A program made the translations under genes and the position numbers. From Schistocephalus solidus (taxonomy: Eukaryota > Platyhelminthes > Cestoda > Diphyllobothriidea > Diphyllobothriidae): a stretch of 64,000 nucleotides of DNA. Location: positions 62,001-126,000 of the forward strand of contig WEDG01000313.1 of assembly GCA_017591395.1 (NCBI GenBank), written 5' to 3'. This document shows positions 36,028 through 46,523 of this stretch, one piece after another; positions within the stretch are counted from its first letter, which is position 1; each line of letters begins with the position of its first letter. The notes below the pieces were generated by a model. The model was given only the letters and a program-made list of their open reading frames with translations, was not told the origin of the DNA and made no database searches.

Positions 36028-36230
36028 ACTTGACGGTGAGCGATCGGTGAGCATTCATCAACGAGTGTCCATATTCAGCAGCGGGACAACGAGTAAGTGG
36101 CTCAATGGTTAGAGCGTTGGGTTCGAGCGTCGGATGCAGCACCACCTGAGGTCGGGTATGACTAGCTGATGACGGCTAATGAACTAGAAATAGTCATTAA
36201 AATCTCCCTTCTCTTGGTCAGCATTGTTAT
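36028..36230 (+). repeat. SINE copy
   Basis: GATCGGTGAGCATTCATCAA tail piece, box A (GTGGCTCAATGGTTAGAGC), shortened box-B region, then GACTAGCTGATGACGGC and a decayed 3' half of the hammerhead block. Confidence 0.7.
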
Positions 36231-36409
36231 TCTGGATCAAATGAATTATTCCGGTCTGCCAAAAAGCCCTAGTAACATAAATTACTGGCCAAAATCCCAG
36301 TCTAGCCTACATGTATCAAAGGCAGAGGATGCTGCGGGAAGCATCGTTAGGAGGTAGGTTATGCACTCTCGCCTGATTTCGTAGGATGGCCGATAGATTG
36401 GCTTGAAGT

Positions 36410-37205
36410 GAGTGCGGGGATGTAGACGTCGGGAAGACTTATATAAAACATGGATTATCCGTTATGACAGCAGCGCATAGTGCAGGTGGGAAATGGGCAC
36501 TGCTTCGTTAATAAACTGAATTTACTGAACAAAATCTAACGGAATTAAGTATTCGCAAAGAAACGGAAGGACAAGTTTACTTTGGGTAATGAAACGATCT
36601 CTCTGGTGGGGTCCCTACTGGGTTTTCCTAGCTTTGACAATTGGATCCGAATTCCACCTACGGGAAGTGATCGTATATTGTATTTTTGAAATTTTAGCGT
36701 CGTTGAGTAGCCGCAAAGACTAAACAACAAGTTTGAATTGGGTGAAGGAAACATGTCCATTGTGGGGTCCCTACCGAGGTGTCATGGCTTGGACAGATGT
36801 ATCCGAAAGCTGTCGATGGCATGTTACCCGTCAGGGCCCCTGGATAGCGAGCGCCACCATTGGCTGTGCTAAATTAACGAAGACGAGCACCGGAGTTTGG
36901 ATTGTGACTGTAAAAAAATTATTCAAGGGAACGACCAGCCCCCTCTGGCTCGCATTAGTGAAGAACTCGAGCGTGTGATGGAAGCTGTCGGAGCGTCCAG
37001 CTAGCATAAGTGCTGCATAAGGCTGGAAGTGTATGTGGTAGAGTAGATGTCGGGAAGTTTTATAGTAAACATGGCTTACCAGTTATGGCAACAGGCCGTG
37101 TTGCAGGTGGGCAGATGTGCCCTACTATGAGACTTAGTTGAAGTTACTGAACACGTCTAACGCAAGTAAGTATTCTCAAAAAAAGCAAAACAGATTTACT
37201 TTGGG
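36410..37205. repeat. Local duplication, two diverged units
   Basis: 36420-36600 and about 37030-37205 share TCGGGAAG, AACATGG, GTGCAGGTGGG / TTGCAGGTGGG and AAGTATTC.CAAA, an offset of about 612 bp. A shorter piece around 36600 (GTGGGGTCCCTAC) repeats at about 36763. Confidence 0.6.
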
Positions 37206-37356
37206 CTACTACTCCTAGCCGCTGTGCGGCTGCTGGCGGGGCTTTTGAAGGAGCTCCAAGGCCAAAAGGGACGAGTGAGTTCCGTTAAAGATCGGAAAGC
37301 GGTCATCAACAAAATAAAGATGAATCAAATAATATATATATATATGTATATGTATA

Positions 37357-37393
<37 letters not shown>

Positions 37394-37480
37394 AATGGAA
37401 CTCGACAAAGACAAGGGAGACCGGAATGGCCATTTCTGGCTTATTAGCCGTCATCAGCCAGTCATACCCAATCCCAAGTG
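37205..37480. repeat. SINE tail (+) and hammerhead/head (-) around a TA microsatellite
   Basis: Plus-strand tail 37205-37300, TA/TG-rich microsatellite 37327-37393, then a minus-strand SINE with its hammerhead at 37463-37419. Confidence 0.7.
37419..37463 (-). ncRNA. Hammerhead-like fold in SINE
   Basis: Minus strand: GACTGG / CCGGTC stem I (one U.G wobble), CTGATGA, GGCT-AATA-AGCC stem II, GAAA, self-complementary ATGGCCAT. Same sequence as 37690-37734 but in the opposite orientation. Confidence 0.6.
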
Positions 37481-37484
37481 TGGC

Positions 37485-37870
37485 ACACCTGCGAGGGCTC
37501 TAGTCTGAGCTCCAGGGCACAACGGAACATGCATGTTCCTTAAGCAGATCGGTGAGCCCCACACTATCATCATATTCCTAATCACAACCGACAAATCAAC
37601 GAGCCCGTGGCTCAAAGGTAGAGCGTTCGACTCAAATGCCAAAGGTCGCGGGTTCGAATCCCAGGTGTGCCACACTTGGGATTGGGTATGACTGGCTGAT
37701 GACGGCTAATAAGCCAGAAATGGCCATTCCGGTCTCTCTTGTCTTTGTCGGTTCCATTCAATCATATGCTACACGTCGCTATGCGACCGCCTGCGAGGGC
37801 TCTAGTCTGAGCTCCAGGGCACAACGGAACATGCATGTTCCTTAAGCAGATCGGTGAGCCCCACACTATC
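37485..37870 (+). repeat. SINE unit flanked by two near-identical tails
   Basis: Tail copies at about 37490-37571 and 37791-37872 are virtually identical over about 80 bp (GAGCTCCAGGGCACAACGG, GATCGGTGAGCCCC), with a 301-bp offset. Between them: box A TGGCTCAAAGG (37608-37618), box B GGTTCGAATCC (37651-37661) and an intact hammerhead block. Tail identity suggests recent amplification as a tandem dimer. Confidence 0.85.
37690..37734 (+). ncRNA. Hammerhead-ribozyme-like fold in tRNA-derived SINE (best copy)
   Basis: Stem I GACTGG 37690-37695 with CCGGTC 37729-37734 (one wobble); conserved core CTGATGA 37696-37702; stem II GGCT 37704-37707 / AGCC 37712-37715 with loop AATA; GAA 37717-37719; palindromic stem III ATGGCCAT 37720-37727; T at 37728 as the residue before the predicted cut. 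The only departure from the hammerhead consensus is an unpaired C37703 opposite A37716 where G-C is usual. Stem III can pair only between two molecules or units, as in known short-stem-III type I hammerheads. Confidence 0.6.
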
Positions 37871-37895
37871 ATATATATATATATATATATATTGA
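37868..37895. repeat. TA microsatellite
   Basis: Pure alternating A/T run directly following the SINE tail ACACTATCA. Confidence 0.9.
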
Positions 37896-38059
37896 AAAAC
37901 AGGCATCCCAAGATATTCAATAAGAAAAAATGAAATTCTTTGGAAAATATAAACGTTAATGCGTATTGTATTCGAGACTGGTCCACCAGCTCAACGTAAC
38001 ACTACGGTGTGTGTACAGGAACAATTAATTAACCGTGTTTAACAAAGGATGCTACGGTT

Positions 38060-38215
38060 GGGCGAAATCCGAACCAATACACGTTGAGTGCATTTTGTTA
38101 TCCTGTCGTGATTGGTTCTGCGCGTTTGAATTTGTCCTTGACGATTTTGCATGCGGCATCCAAATCGATATGCCGGTTGATGCATGCCTCATCTGAGTAC
38201 ATTGCTTCCAAAATT
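38060..38215 (-). pseudogene. Penelope C-terminal fragment, inverted
   Basis: Minus strand reads EAMYSDEACINRHIDLDAAC followed by KFKRAEPI, homologous to the C-terminus at about 26745-26850 (ESCFNRHIEIDA...REPI). It abuts the plus-strand copy B head to head. Confidence 0.7.
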
Positions 38216-39810
38216 TACGCATTGAGGTTTCTATTTTCGCAAAGAATTTCATCTTTTCTTATTGAATATCTTGGTATGCCTAAATTTCAATACATACGTA
38301 CGAATTTCGAGCGAGGTGTTTTGCTTTATGTTCGATGGGAAAAGCGTACGATTCGCAAAACATCTACGCGAGAACAATTATACTTTTTACACCGTTGTTG
38401 AAAAAACAGGATTCGACCGAGATCCGTAAGGACAAAACCAGCAAAAAAGTCATCCAAGGGCTTTTAAACCGCTTTACGTTACAGCTATCAAATGCTTGGA
38501 ACATTTATAACAGATGCGCACTCTCGGCTTCGTAAATGCGACGAGCAGAAGGAACAAAACAGGCAATTTTTCCATGAACAACTCCCTGCACACGTATTTT
38601 AAACACTACAGGAAACCATCACGCACGTCGCAGAACTAGAACGACTAAAGTGGGGAAGCATCTTGGCGAAAAAATGGATGATAATTTCTCATAAAAGTCA
38701 CAATGCTGCAACGTATTTAAACAAAGTTATAAACTTATCCTCGAAATTCCTAAAAACAACAGAGGAAAACATGCTGTCCAAAGGAATGAAATACAATCCG
38801 TCAGATTCCAATTACCTTGAATTCCTCACCAGCTTTAAATAAATCATATCGTCAACAAATCTTACAGAAGAAGAGCAGTTTGCAATTCGCAGCAGTACTG
38901 TACATGCCTTGAAGAACCGAAGTAAGCACTTAAAATTATCTTACGATGAAATAAAATCACTAAAGGCACTTAAGCAAGAAAAAGACCTCATAATTCTACC
39001 TGCCAATAAAGGAGGTGCCTCCAACATCCTAAACAAAGCAGAATACACAGGGAAGATGCTTTCACTCTTAAAAGACGATTCAAAATACAAACCTTTGTCT
39101 GCAGACCCCACAAAATCCCAAAAATCGTGCAGTGAAAAAAACAGTGAAACACCTTACGGGAATGATATTAATATCAGGGGTTCTTGCTAAATCCTTAAAA
39201 CATGAAGAACCCACCATTGCAAAAATATATGGTCTTTCAAAAATTCCCAAAACTGCGACCGATAGTCTCCCTAATCGGTGCACCGAACTATACAATTTTA
39301 AAGTGGCTATTTCACCAACTACATCTACTTCCCAAGAACCCTGAATACTCCACTGAGGATTCAAAAAGTTTTCTAGACAAATTAAAAGAAGTCACAGTTA
39401 TACATGACGAGGTAACGGTTTCATTCGATATGGTTTCGCTCTTCACCTCGATCCCTCTTGAGTTAGCGAGATCATGCACAGAAGAATTACTCCAGGCCTA
39501 CGTCACTGAGGTACCTGCCGATGCTTGACTTCAACTCCTAGACCTTTGTCTAGAATCAAACTTTTCCTTCTCCAGCCAATGCTATCAACACATTAAAGGA
39601 GTCCCTATGGGGTCGCACATATACGGCGTCCTTGGACGAAGAGGTAATGCAGAAATTAGTATCAATAGCTATCCCTACTGTTTAACCAATACTGTGGCTG
39701 CGATACGTTGATGATACATTTGTTGTCATCAAGAAAGAACTCTCAGACCTGCGCTACAAAAATGTAAGCTCTACATTTCCAGGAAATGAACTCACGTTCG
39801 AAACATACTG
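38216..39810 (+). pseudogene. Penelope-like element, N-terminus and RT (copy B)
   Basis: Frames carry EYLGMPKFQYIRTNFERG, LERLKWGSILAKKW, MLSKGMKYNPSDSNYLEFL, EEEQFAIRS, LKALKQEKDLIILPANKGG, SKYKPLSADPTK, RPIVSLIGAPNYTILKWLF, motif A VSFDMVSLFTSIPLEL, then GVPMGSHIYG and catalytic RYVDDTFVVIKKE. Stops and frameshifts break it. It ends at about 39810 before the GIY-YIG domain. Lies in the caspase intron on the opposite strand. Confidence 0.8.
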
Positions 39811-41088
39811 TATCGTGTGAAGTTGGTAACCACCAGCCCCACCCCCAATATGGCTAAATACCGTAGGTAGTGGCTGCGAAAACGGCACCAGAGCTTAACT
39901 TTACATGGAACCTGTGCACTTAAACAAACAGATGCCCATGTACGTGAAATATGGGGGAAAAGCTTCACCATTCTGGATGGCATGGATTGTGGCGAGACAA
40001 CCACGATAGTTGGGTGGGCGCGAACAACGAGGCCCACCGTGTGCCACACGACATGGTGGGCTCAGCACGGTGACTTGCGCTTGAGTCAGTTTATGGTGAT
40101 CACATTAAGAAGAAAGGAGCCATTGTCGCCTGACTTTCCACCCTATTAAGACCAAATTATTCCGTCAGTTGACAGGCTTCCAAGTCATGGCTGTTGACAC
40201 TGCAGGATAGTTTAAAGGCGCGTCAGGTTGCTTACAGTGACAAAATGCGTTAAAAAGCTGTTGGCACGGAGTGCCCAGAGTCTAACTCACCGCCTTTCCC
40301 AACTCCCAATCATAAATTCACCCTCCGAGCCAGTCAGTCATCTGGGCGCGGCGTGATCCTGCACCTCTGCGTGCGACCGCCAACTCCTTAAGTCTGGCAA
40401 TTGGGTGTACAGTCAGAAGAACGCAAGCCGTACCCTAATTTGACCTTCGTGTTGGTGTAGCAAAACCCACCACCGGCGTGGCCGGCCGTCGGAGGGATGC
40501 TCACTGACCGGAATATAAGACAATCTTGCAGACGACATTAGAAACGAAGATGATGCTACTTGCTCGGTTTAAGTAGGCGCTGCTTATGTCACTCGAAGCA
40601 GTTGGCAAGATAAATACGTAAGAACTTAAGAACGAAGGGGAGCAATCTGAGGGCGAGCTGTGCGAACCCACAGCTAAATTGAAGAGGGGGTGGGGTGGGG
40701 CGGGACAATAGTCATATTAAAAAAACATGGAGCAAAGTGAACAACGGGGTAACGGAAGCATGAACAATGGGATTCGTGAGTAAACTTAACGTGCCAAGAG
40801 GATCCGCTAGGAAGACCACTGCATCTGACTGGAACTTGTGTGCCAAAATTATGAAGACGTGGGAAAGAGGGAAAAAACAAATGTGGGGAGGGGGATTGGT
40901 GACTGGAAGACTCTAAGGCCAAGAAACAAACGAGAAGAGAAAGAGATAGACAGGATATGTCCTGCACATGTAGATCAACTTGCAAAGATAAGTAAAGATG
41001 GTGGTAGCCAAGCCCCACTTTTTTCAAGAATCTAAGTGTCGAAAAAAGGCCCAAAAACGCTAATCATAGTTGGTTAGAAGAAAGTACG
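39811..41088. other. LINE-3'-type repeat fragment; otherwise nothing
   Basis: About 40030-40270 is a decayed minus-strand piece of the LINE 3' repeat (AGGAGCCATTG, CCGTCAGTTGACAGGCTTCC, GGCGCGTCAGGTTGC). 40300-41088 shows no recognisable feature. Confidence 0.5.
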
Positions 41089-41463
41089 GTAATGATTATT
41101 TGTATGACCCCCTAAACGGGACTGGGAACGCCCCGCCAGAGTAATAAGGTTGTTAAAGACGTCGCCCAGCTTTCCCTAAATAAAAATGAAATGAACTGCA
41201 AATGGGAAATATTCCCATCCATTAACTCTAACACTAGCCCTTAACACAGGCCTAAACGGTAGACTTAATCTTAACCCTAACTCTACCCTAAGCCCTAATC
41301 CTACGGCTAACTCTAACCCTAACTTAATTCCTAAACATAAGCCTTTTTATCTTAACGCTTACCTAAACTTAACCTTAACCCTAAACATAATGCTATTTTC
41401 CTTGGAAGTTGGTACGGTTCCTATTTTTATGCCCTGTTTAGGGGCCACAGCAATCATCCTTGC
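41089..41463. mobile_element. TIR element with degenerate telomere-like interior (copy 1)
   Basis: Imperfect terminal inverted repeats 41089-41127 and about 41428-41463 (shared AAGGATG/AATGATT, CCCCTAAAC.GG). The interior 41220-41390 is rich in CCCTAA-like words (TTAACCCTAA, CTAACCCTAACTT). Confidence 0.7.
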
Positions 41464-41995
41464 CGAAAATATCCAACAAGAATTTTGCCTACAGCTCAAA
41501 AAATCTCACATACTAGTCAGATTACTAAACGATACTGGAAGCCATCGAAGTTCCACTAGCCTTCGAATCAACTTTCGCAGACCGACATTGAAGAGTAGAG
41601 GAGGTGACGTTTCGACTAGAAGCCAAATTTTGATCTTTGATTCAAGTTTATGTACGTTGACTGTTTGGTGAAAGGGCAAACAGTATGTAGGATATAACTC
41701 TTTGATAAAAATAGCTTGCTAAAGACAAAGGCGTTAAAATACATTGGGTCACCTGAATGCCCGTTAATGAGTTTCATAGACCCCACCTATTTTACCTTCG
41801 GAGGGTTAACTGCCTTGCGAAAGCGCAAGAAATTAAAAGAACCCTGAAGCATAAAGGACATTTTCGAACTCTAGACACAGAGTGGTTCAAGGAGCTATAA
41901 TAACTCGATGAGCCGGAGGATTGTAGGGGCTGAGAGATGAGGAGGCAACTCCGCTGCAATTTCGTACGTAAAATCACGAACCCAAAGGATAGTTG

Positions 41996-42235
41996 GTAAG
42001 GATGCCTTGTATGGCCACCCAAACAGGACACGAGAATATGAACCGCCCACACTACGTACGGCTTTGCACCAAATTCCGGGGAAATTACGTTAGGATTAAG
42101 GTGAAGGTTAGGATTAAGTTGAGGATTTGGTTTAAGTTTGATGCTAAGGCGAGAGTTGGGATTAGGGTTATGATAAGGCTTCGGGCAAAGGTTTTCATCG
42201 TGTCCTGTTTAGGCAGCCATACAAGGCATCCCTAC
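41996..42235. mobile_element. TIR element with degenerate telomere-like interior (copy 2)
   Basis: TIRs 41996-42034 and 42198-42235: GTAAGGATGCCTTGTATGGC at the left and the reverse complement of GTAGGGATGCCTTGTATGGC at the right, both continuing to AAACAGGACACGA. The interior is built from GGTTAGGATTAAG-like words. Size 240 bp, no coding capacity, no obvious target-site duplication. Confidence 0.85.
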
Positions 42236-42325
42236 GGGATGGTTTTTGCATTCGCGTTGGAAAAACAACGAAGTTTAGGGCACCAGTGGAATGTGAACGC
42301 ATAAATGGACATCCGTTTAGGACTA

Positions 42326-42329
<4 letters not shown>

Positions 42330-42374
<45 letters not shown>

Positions 42375-42412
42375 AATCTATCTCTCTATATCGCTCGCTC
42401 GCTCGCTCGCTC
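42330..42412. repeat. CT and CGCT microsatellites
   Basis: CT run 42330-42370 and CGCT run about 42391-42412. Confidence 0.95.
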
Positions 42413-44160
42413 AGAATTCAAGGGGTTTGCCTACGTACAATGCATCAATACTGCATGCAAGGCTTCAGGACGGCACGCGTACGGCCCCTGGAAGTAGCGA
42501 AAAGAGCCTATCAGACGGTTACCAAAATTGCTTCAACGAAGAGGAGAGGGGGTGTGCCAGTAGCCGATAAGCAGCCCACAGTCTCTTTTTGGACTAACAA
42601 CGAGGAATAACTACGATCAATTGCGACGGCAGGGGTGAGTTAAAGGAGGAAGCGACGATCGGGCTTTTGACGCAGATGGCAAAGGCTGAGGGCGCAGGGT
42701 GTAGGCTTAACTAGTGAATGGCAGTCACCATGCGCCAAAATATCGCACGACTTCTCAAACAGTCACAGATGCCATTTTCCTGTGCACAAATATTCGGAGG
42801 CGCATGGAGAAGATTCAAGTAAACTGGTTCCGTCGTGTAGTTCAGCTGTTCCATAGCAGGAAGAGACAGTGTAGATCAGGTGACTCACAAAGGCCAGGTA
42901 AGTTAGACAACAGCGCAGGCAGGTAGGTATGACTACAACAGACACTGCACTGCACTGGATGGTTAACTGACAGAAACCAGAGCTAAAAAATGCGAGTGAC
43001 CTTAATCGATCCAATGAGAAAGAGCTTTGGACGGAAAGGCCCCCTAATTGTTTTGACGGTTATTTCTGCATACCTGGCTTGCCTTTGCAGCCTGTGAGAA
43101 GAGATGAGTAGAGGTGCAACAAAAGGAATACATGGGTCTAGAATGAAGAAATGTTTTGCAGGCGGAGTTTAATTTAGCCGACGATAAAAGCAAAGAGAGA
43201 ACAACTCTTAAAAAGTGTACTAGCAATGTAGAAGAAGCAAGGAAAGTATTCCCCAGCAAGATGTCATCAGACGCTAATGTAACTTTTGGCCGGTTCAACT
43301 TTGCCTAGAGGAAAACCTGAGACAGAAGGAAGCCGGCCCAAGTCCTACCCAGAGCTTGACTCTGGATTCAGGCTGTTGATCCGAGCCCATGACGAAGCGG
43401 ATATAGGGATGATTCACGCGCACACTCAAACATCTCGAAGAACAACGAAGTGATGACCACCGCGGGCATATATGGGAAGGGCCCAAGGACTCTACTCGTC
43501 ACAATCGGCTGATCTCTATGATGTGTACATGGCTGACGTTGTTGAAAAGACTAACAGTAATAAATTCCTGTCCACTACAAAATGATTAGAGGTAGAAAAC
43601 CGGGTCCAAATGAACCACGGGCGTACTCTCTGTTGGCTTCGATCGGAGATATTCAACTTAACCAACCTGCTCTGATAGCAAGATGGAGCACGGCCATTAC
43701 GCTCCGCTTTGGGGCTCAAGCCGCTAAGGGTGGCTGCACACGAATGAACAGAAAATCAAAGACAGACAAAACCCAAAAGAGAAATCTAGAGTAGGGCATC
43801 GCATCCCATACCTAAACTGTCCTTGTACCTAAAAAGGCTAGACTGAACGCATGCTGGGATCGTGCATACGTGAACACAAGTTGTCGATGCGACAGGGCGA
43901 TGAATTATCGCAAGTTGCTGCCCTTTCCTACGAAACGGGCCATGAGTTCAACTTCGCGGCAATCAAGTTAATCACCCAACCGCAAACAAGACGAGCCGAG
44001 AATTGATTGAAGCGTGGTCTACGGATGGGAACTTAAGAAATCGATGTACCGAGTCAGCGCCGGCGTATAGAGCCCTGCGCAGTCACGTACAGGATTGCAT
44101 CAGTGATCATTGATTGGTTTGTATCACCTAGAAGTGTCACCCTTGACGATGGACCCCTGT
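42413..44160. other. No recognised feature
   Basis: Small frames only. 43620-43760 may hold a decayed minus-strand SINE tail (GGGGCTCAAGCCGC). Confidence 0.35.
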
Positions 44161-44164
44161 GTGG

Positions 44165-44575
44165 CAGCACACCTAGGTGCGAACTCCCACTGCGCCAGCC
44201 ACCTACGCCCTTTCCCGCCTCCGGCCTTATTGACTTGATCATGACACCGGGTCGAGCAGGGAGGGAGGGAGATAGAGCGGTAGATGCTGCACAAGTCTAC
44301 CATTAATATGACCTAAATCACTCGCAAGTCACCGTCCCTGCGTTCACATAGCTGAGGAGCACATAGTGGACAGCGTCGGAAATGACGGTCACACTGTCGA
44401 TCGGCGTTCCGAAGAGTTTATACTTAACCCACGTTACAACATATAGGAAGGTCGCGATACTGCAGTGTACGGTCTAATACATTAACCGCTTTTGGACTAT
44501 TAACATTTATAAGGCCGTCTGTACAACCACTCGAAAATTAAAAATGCACAAGGATGGAGCTTCCTCTCCACGACC
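44165..44575 (+). repeat. Long variant of LINE-3'-type repeat (right copy in caspase intron)
   Basis: Direct repeat of 30045-30462 in the same orientation, 380 bp from the ACRG exon. Confidence 0.75.
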
Positions 44576-44951
44576 ACCAATGAGTTACGAGGCAAGAACC
44601 TTCCCTACGGAAACTGAAAGCCTTCTTTTTTCCAGAGTAATGTCGACATACAGATGTTCCGTTATCGGAGCCGAGGACACTGGCACTGATCATACAACCC
44701 CTTGTCAAAGATTGACACGGGCGCCAAAAGAGCCTGAGGATCCTAAATGATCCCTTCTGACTTACTAACAAATCGCACTTCAGCGGTCAACAAGGAGAGG
44801 ACGAACAGACACAGCTTAAGCTTCCATCGAAGTGCAAGTAAGATAGACAAATTTACAGGGAGATAAAGGGGTTCTGAGCGTCCAGAAGCGCTAAACTAGA
44901 CGGCACAAAATGTCACCAAGGGAGAGTCAAAGGAGAAGGATATAAACAAAC

Positions 44952-45093
44952 CTGGTTGAACGGCATAGGCTACAAGGAGATCGGCCTCGACAGGAATGCG
45001 GCGAAGACTACCCAAGTACGCTCCCTCATTGCCCGGATATAAACCGTCCGTCTCGACGACCGTACCCGGATCCAGTTGTGATCCACGACATGC
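44952..45093 (-). CDS. Caspase active-site exon (ACRG) and interdomain linker
   Basis: Minus-strand exon, acceptor TTGTAG at 45094, phase 0, donor GT at 44951, phase 1 (142 nt). The translation begins ACRGSQLDPGTVVETDG and continues to RRIPVEADLLVAYAVQP. Gln of the QACRG catalytic pentapeptide must be the last codon of the preceding exon; Cys is residue 2 here. The linker carries VVETD-G, a plausible Asp processing site between large and small subunits. IPVEAD..AYA matches the conserved pre-p10 segment of caspase-3/7. Its partner exon is 15.5 kb downstream at 29419. Confidence 0.85.
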
Positions 45094-45394
45094 CTACAAG
45101 GGTCGAGAGGAAGGAGAATATATAAGGGGGGGGGGGCAGTTTTGATCTGAAAGATACGGGGGAAGGTGAAAAGAGATGATGATAAGAAGCGCAGAGAAGG
45201 CAGTTCGTGATATAACAGTGAAAGTATTTGGGTATTACTAATCAAAACGAGGATGCAATCTGCTAGATGATTTAGTGAGATTAACAGGGCTTGCTGTTTT
45301 CATCAGGATGTTACGTTATACGTTTTTTTCGGTTGCTATCCTGAGAAGGCTGTTCATGTATCACGTAAACTGTTATATAAACCTGGATTTAGTA

Positions 45395-45470
45395 CGACTT
45401 AATGATGAGGGCTAATGAGCCAGAAACAGCTTTTCTAGTCTTGCATCTTCTCATCGGTAATCCATCCTGT
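45395..45470 (+). repeat. SINE hammerhead-half fragment
   Basis: GATGAGGGCTAATGAGCCAG, AAAC and CTAGTCTTGC match the decayed ribozyme block. Confidence 0.55.
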
Positions 45471-45889
45471 CTCAAGGGACAGAAACATTTTTAGAAAATC
45501 TTAGAAAGAGGTTAACTACCAGTTGCTTATTAGCGGACGAAGTGCCTACTGACGACAAACACTGCAGGAAATTGAACTACGCAATCTAGAAGCATCCGCA
45601 GCGACGAAAAACGAGCGCATTGAGCACTGAAAGCCGAATTCACGCATCCGAGTGCATGAATAAACCAACTTGACTGTACTAACTGTACTGAACCTCTACT
45701 GCACGGAACTGCAATTAAAAATGATGCGGCTTCGGAGCAGTCGCATACTCCTATCGATGGCATGGAAGTTTAAAGGGAAAACTCGTTGGGATTGCCTCTC
45801 GTGAACAGACGAAGATGGCTACACAGAAAGTAGGAATTTGCTGCTTTCGTCGTGGATTTCGATGGATGCCAAAATCGTAAGTCACAGCA

Positions 45890-46523
45890 TTTATGTCCTC
45901 TCTGTGACTGAGCTCGCTCCAGAGGAGGAGCCTCTAGCTGGTACCCAACTCTCACCTATGGCTCCTCGAAGCTGCTTCTTCTCAGCGGCCACAACCCGGG
46001 CAACCACCACGAACGGCGGGCTAAACCAGGTGAGGGTCTCCGGTGTTGTGTGTGTCTTCACACCCGGTAAGTCTGCTCTCTTCCCCTGCTCTTCCCACTC
46101 TCCCATCATCCCTGTCCCCCCTCTCCCCTCCTATTCCTACTGCTCCCTCTCTCCTCACCCCTCCATTCTCCCCCAACGGTCGAAAAACGTCCAACGGCAA
46201 GGGCGACATGCAATCACGTAGGCGGCCAAGGTGAATCGGTCGTTTTCTCACTAACCCAAATTGTGACCAGAGTGAGTTCGGTAGCCACCTGGGCTGACTC
46301 AGAAGCCCTATTTAGGGACAGCACTACTTACCCCTCGCGGGAAAAGGGTGCTAGAAAAGGTGCCCTAAACAAATGCTGGGTCTCACGACAGCTGCAGCAG
46401 ACCGTGGCTAGCAGGCTGCAATTACATGCGGTCGAAAAACTCTAATTAATATGAACAACAACTCCTCTCCCATTCCCCCCCCCCATCATACCCACCGGGG
46501 TACCCCCCCCCCGGACTGTTCGA
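45890..46523 (+). mobile_element. LINE copy 2, probable 5' UTR
   Basis: GC-rich, pyrimidine-rich leader upstream of the endonuclease frame, with C runs at about 46471-46510. The 5' boundary is not determined; a frame at 45838-46221 is open but probably untranslated. Confidence 0.5.

Larger units (their letters stand above)
29420..44951 (-). other. 15.5-kb caspase intron full of mobile DNA
   Basis: Donor GTTTGT at 44951 and acceptor CGCAAG at 29420 are phase 1 on both sides and rejoin AVQP|G|YFAFRNS. The intron contains a Penelope copy, a 296-bp hairpin, SINE dimers, two TIR elements with telomere-like interiors, microsatellites and LINE-3'-type repeats near each end. Confidence 0.75.

Noticed and set aside
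37601..37670. Possible functional tRNA gene
   Set aside because: Box A and box B are good, but no complete cloverleaf with paired acceptor ends is visible and the sequence continues into the repeated SINE body; the same head recurs across the window.
41220..41390. True telomere or chromosome end
   Set aside because: CCCTAA words are degenerate, short and enclosed by terminal inverted repeats, so this is an interstitial element.
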